From: UBA4093 sp036676455
Lineage (GTDB): Bacteria; Cyanobacteriota; Sericytochromatia; S15B-MN24; UBA4093
Direction of reading: 5' to 3'
DNA: 64,000 nt
Assembly (NCBI GenBank): GCA_036676455.1
Contig: JAKFCW010000116.1
Coordinates: forward strand, 1-64,000
Shown piece after piece: positions 61,634-64,000 of the stretch (positions within the stretch are counted from its first letter, which is position 1; each line of letters begins with the position of its first letter). Made by a program: the position numbers and the translations under genes. The notes beneath the pieces were generated by a model, which saw only the letters and a program-made list of their open reading frames with translations, was not told the origin of the DNA and did not search any database.

Positions 61634-62338
61634 ATGAAGCAGCCCGTGGAACCACAACCCATCGACGTTCCGAACGCAAGTCCGGATGAGCGTCAAAGGC
61701 AGCTGCTTCGCCGCTTCATGGTCCTGCAGGAGGACGAGCGCCGTCAGGTGGCCCGCGAACTTCACGAGGGCGCGGGCCAGATGCTCACCTCGCTCTTGTT
61801 CGGCATCAAGATGCTGGAAGGAGCCATGAGCCTCGACGAGGTCAACCGCTTCTTGCCGGAGCTCAAGAGCCAGGTCTGGGAGACCCTCGAGACCCTGCGC
61901 CAGATCTCCGTCAACCTCCGGCCCTCCCTGCTCGAGGACCTCGGGCTGGTCTCGACGCTTCGCTCCTACGCGCGGGACTACGGCATCCGCCAGCAAACCG
62001 AGGTCTCCTTCACCGTGCACGGAGACGAGGTTCGCCTCGACCCCATGAGCGAGATCACGGTCTTCCGGATCGTCCAGGAGGCCCTGATCAACGCCGGCAA
62101 GTACTCCCGGGCCACCCGGGTCACGGTCGCCATGACCTTTGCAGCGGGAGAATTGACGGTTAAGATAGAGGACAACGGAGTCGGGATGGATCCTCGCCTC
62201 CTCGAAGAAGGGCCAATCGGCGCTCCCGTCGGCATCTGGGGCATGCAGGAGCGCGCCGCCTTCCTGGGCGGGGCCTGCCGCATCGAGACGGCACCCGGCC
62301 GAGGGGTCAGCATTCTCCTCAGCCTGCCGGTTAGATAG
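61634..62338 (+). CDS. soluble NarX/DegS-type histidine kinase
   Basis: 234 residues: HisKA_3 H-box in EDERRQVARELHEGAGQML (about residue 37) and a HATPase domain (VFRIVQEALINAGKYSRAT, IEDNGVGMDP, GIWGMQERAAFLGG). No membrane helix and no recognisable sensor domain, so the input must come from another protein. Cognate regulator follows 26 bases later. Confidence 0.88.
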   Translation: MKQPVEPQPIDVPNASPDERQRQLLRRFMVLQEDERRQVARELHEGAGQMLTSLLFGIKMLEGAMSLDEVNRFLPELKSQVWETLETLRQISVNLRPSLLEDLGLVSTLRSYARDYGIRQQTEVSFTVHGDEVRLDPMSEITVFRIVQEALINAGKYSRATRVTVAMTFAAGELTVKIEDNGVGMDPRLLEEGPIGAPVGIWGMQERAAFLGGACRIETAPGRGVSILLSLPVR

Positions 62339-62364
62339 CCCCCCTGAAAGGAGCCTGATTCCGG

Positions 62365-63030
62365 ATGTCCGTCGAGTTCACGCAGCCCGTTCGCATCATG
62401 TTGGCGGACGATCACGCCATTCTCAGGACCGGCCTTCGCCTGATGCTTTCCGCCGTGCCCAACCTCGAGGTCGTGGGTGAAGCGACGAACGGTCGCGAGG
62501 CCCTCGCCAAGGCCGAGGAGCTCAAGCCCGACGTGGTGATCATGGACATCACCATGCCCGAGATGAACGGCATCGAGGCCACCACCGAGCTGAAGAAGCG
62601 CCTCCCCAAGACCAAGGTCCTCTTCCTGACCATGCACGAGAACGAGGAGCTGCTGTTCCGGACCGTGCAAGCAGGCGGCTCGGGCTACGTCCTCAAGAAG
62701 TCGGCCGACAACGAGCTGGTCGAGGCCATCTACCAGGTGAGCCGCGGCGAGACCTTCCTGCGCCCCGACCTCGCCAAGCAGGTCGTCCAGGACTACCTGG
62801 ATCGGGTCGATGCCGGCGAAGAGGCCGAATCCTACGAGGATCTCACCGAGCGCGAGCGCGAGGTCCTGCAACTGCTCGCCATGGGCATGACCAACCAGCA
62901 GGTCGCCGACAAGCTGGTCCTCAGCGTGCGCACCGTCGAGACCCATCGCGCCCGCATCATGGACAAGCTCGGCATCAAGGGCCGCGCCGCCCTGGTGGCC
63001 TACGCGAAGCGCCGCGGCCTGGTGCTCTGA
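62365..63030 (+). CDS. NarL/FixJ-family response regulator
   Basis: 221 residues: receiver domain (MLADDHAILRTGLRLML; Asp in PDVVIMDITMPEMNG; FLTMHE; LKKSAD) and a LuxR-type HTH (LTEREREVLQLLAMGMTNQQVADKL and RTVETHRARIMDKLG, in parts). DNA-binding partner of the kinase just upstream. Confidence 0.93.
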   Translation: MSVEFTQPVRIMLADDHAILRTGLRLMLSAVPNLEVVGEATNGREALAKAEELKPDVVIMDITMPEMNGIEATTELKKRLPKTKVLFLTMHENEELLFRTVQAGGSGYVLKKSADNELVEAIYQVSRGETFLRPDLAKQVVQDYLDRVDAGEEAESYEDLTEREREVLQLLAMGMTNQQVADKLVLSVRTVETHRARIMDKLGIKGRAALVAYAKRRGLVL

Positions 63031-63063
63031 TGATTAGCCTGCCGTTGCTGCAGGACAGCTTCG

Positions 63064-63091
63064 CTGCCTTACGCAACAGCCGCGGGCGCTA
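63064..63091 (+). repeat. dispersed intergenic repeat (second long copy)
   Basis: Matches 39307-39334 at 26 of 28 positions and contains the CAGCCGCGGGCGCTA 15-mer of 4601-4635. The flank 63042-63059 also matches 39241-39258. Confidence 0.65.
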
Positions 63092-63136
63092 GCCTGTCGT
63101 TGCCGCAGGCGCGCTATCAGTAGTTTATTCCGTTTG

Positions 63137-63187
63137 AACCTCCCAGGGGGCTGGCTAAGCTAAAGCCAGCCCCCTGGGAGGTTTTCT
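63137..63187 (+). promoter_or_regulatory. 20-base-pair hairpin containing the ribosome site of the next gene
   Basis: 63137-63156 is the exact reverse complement of 63164-63183, with a seven-base loop. The 3' arm contains GGGAGG, which is the only Shine-Dalgarno for ATG 63188, and TTTTCT follows directly. It can be read as a terminator after the NarL-like gene that also hides the ribosome site of the next gene. Confidence 0.65.
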
Positions 63188-63835
63188 ATGCCCGAGACAA
63201 CGCCATTTCCCGCCGCCGCCCCGCGCATGACCATCGGAGTGATGGGCTCCGCCTATGACCTGAAGCCGGAGGCCATCTCCCTCAGCTATGCGCTCGGCCA
63301 GGCGATCGCCCGTCACGGCTGCACCCTCGTCAACGGCGCCTGCCCCGGCTTCCCCTACCATGCCGCCCGCGGCGCCAAGGAAGCCGGCGGCCTGACCGTC
63401 GGCATCTCGCCCGCGCTCTCCCTGGACCAACACCTCAACCACTACGGCTCGCCCAGCGCCTACCTCGACGTCATCGTCTACACCGGTTCCGGCCTGATGG
63501 GCCGCGAGGTCACCAACATCCGCTCCAGCGACATCGTCGTCATCGTCGGCGGCCGCTCCGGCACGCTCGGCGAGTTCGCCATCGCCTACGACGAGGGCAA
63601 GCTCATCGGCGTCCTGGAAGGCAGCGGAGGCATCACCCAGGCCCTCCCGGCCATCGTCGAGGTCTGCCACAAGGACTCCGGCGCCCACCTCATCTACGAC
63701 AACGACCCCGACCGCCTCGTCCAGCGCCTGATCGACTACTACCATCAGCATCACTGCCGGCGCCCCTCTTGCTTCCACCAGTCCCACGGCTCGACGATCA
63801 CGCCCGCCGCCCTTCAGCCAGATCCGTCGTCCTGA
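63188..63835 (+). CDS. SLOG/LOG-family protein (TIGR00725-like)
   Basis: 215 residues with a Rossmann-type core: IGVMGSAYD at the start, GQAIARHGCTLVNGACPGFPYHAARGAKEAGG (in parts), a Ser/Asp segment IRSSDIVVIVGGRSGTLGEFAIAYDEGK whose GGRSGTLGE resembles the PGGxGTxxE motif of LOG phosphoribohydrolases. The C-terminal tail is His/Pro-rich. Nucleotide-derived ligand likely; function unknown. Confidence 0.75.
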   Translation: MPETTPFPAAAPRMTIGVMGSAYDLKPEAISLSYALGQAIARHGCTLVNGACPGFPYHAARGAKEAGGLTVGISPALSLDQHLNHYGSPSAYLDVIVYTGSGLMGREVTNIRSSDIVVIVGGRSGTLGEFAIAYDEGKLIGVLEGSGGITQALPAIVEVCHKDSGAHLIYDNDPDRLVQRLIDYYHQHHCRRPSCFHQSHGSTITPAALQPDPSS

Positions 63836-63860
63836 CGCCTCGCCCGACAGGAGGTTCCCC

Positions 63861-64000
63861 ATGGCAACCCTGCAATTCCTCGGAGCGGCCGGCGCCGTCA
63901 CCGGCTCCAAGTTCCTCCTCACCACCCCCTGGGCCAAGGTCCTGATCGACTGCGGGCTCTTCCAGGGCCCCCGCGAGCTCAAGGCGCTCAACTGGCAACC
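63861..64000 (+). CDS. MBL-fold beta-CASP hydrolase, N-terminal part only
   Basis: The visible residues (MATLQFLGAAGAVTGSKFLL, then VLIDCGLFQGPRELKALNW) match the N-terminus of metallo-beta-lactamase-fold proteins of the Ysh1/CPSF type, in which GAAGxVTGS and DCGLFQG are conserved. The HxHxDH metal motif would lie beyond the window. GGAGG before ATG 63861. Confidence 0.8.
   Translation, partial: MATLQFLGAAGAVTGSKFLLTTPWAKVLIDCGLFQGPRELKALNWQ

Overview
The window comes from a GC-rich, diderm (Gram-negative-type) bacterium that respires both oxygen and nitrogen oxides. Evidence for an outer membrane is two beta-barrel proteins ending in aromatic residues and several lipoproteins. The left edge carries the 5' end of a 16S rRNA gene on the minus strand. 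Taxonomy cannot be fixed from the sequence alone; a deep-branching lineage such as the Sericytochromatia (non-photosynthetic relatives of Cyanobacteria) is a guess, not a result.

Layout. 1-9.4 kb is housekeeping: 16S and its promoter, a STAS-like protein, udk, def, a zinc-finger/Ig protein, a BtuF-like binding protein, a lipoprotein, then trpS-rluB-rodZ-DUF1385. 9.5-18 kb (minus) is a complete cbb3 oxidase operon, ccoN-O-Q-P-(DsbD-like)-G-H-I-S plus a DUF2231 protein. 18-28.9 kb (plus) is a cytochrome cd1 nitrite reductase and heme d1 locus: nirD1-nirL1, then nirS-E-C-F-D2-L2-G-H-J-N and a siroheme-synthase-type dehydrogenase. 28.9-34.1 kb (minus) is norC-norB-norQ-norD and a class I cytochrome c. 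34.2-39.2 kb has an alpha/beta hydrolase, a kinase / receiver / hybrid-kinase set and an outer-membrane barrel.

39.4-50.7 kb is the most unusual part. A minus-strand operon (DUF1858-DUF2249, a 12-TM heme-copper-oxidase-like protein, a DUF59 protein, a 4-TM protein, a ScdA N-terminal domain protein) is divergent from a quinol-type NO reductase. A Crp/Fnr regulator, copper nirK, a small CPNC protein, a methyltransferase, a DUF2249 protein, a lone NuoF-like protein and a second Crp/Fnr regulator follow. 50.7-58.2 kb has a Cys-rich protein / barrel / beta-propeller operon, another multi-TM protein, a chemoreceptor plus EAL protein, and a hemerythrin. 58.2-64 kb has a Ca2+-type P-ATPase, UspA, a NarX/NarL-like pair, a SLOG protein and the start of a beta-CASP hydrolase.

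How it fits together. The genome carries both NirS and NirK and both cNor and qNor. Ten promoters share a previously unfamiliar Crp/Fnr-type operator, TATGAG-N4-CTCATA, in most cases with a -10 hexamer 22-24 bases downstream (operator centre about -41.5). These sites link nirD1L1, nirS, norCB, the DUF2249 operon, nirK, the methyltransferase, the small DUF2249 gene, the Cys-rich/barrel/propeller operon, the EAL-chemoreceptor pair and hemerythrin into one predicted denitrification / nitric-oxide regulon. The two Crp/Fnr paralogs in the window are the obvious candidate regulators. No nitrous oxide reductase, nitrate reductase, tRNA, CRISPR array, transposase or phage gene was seen.
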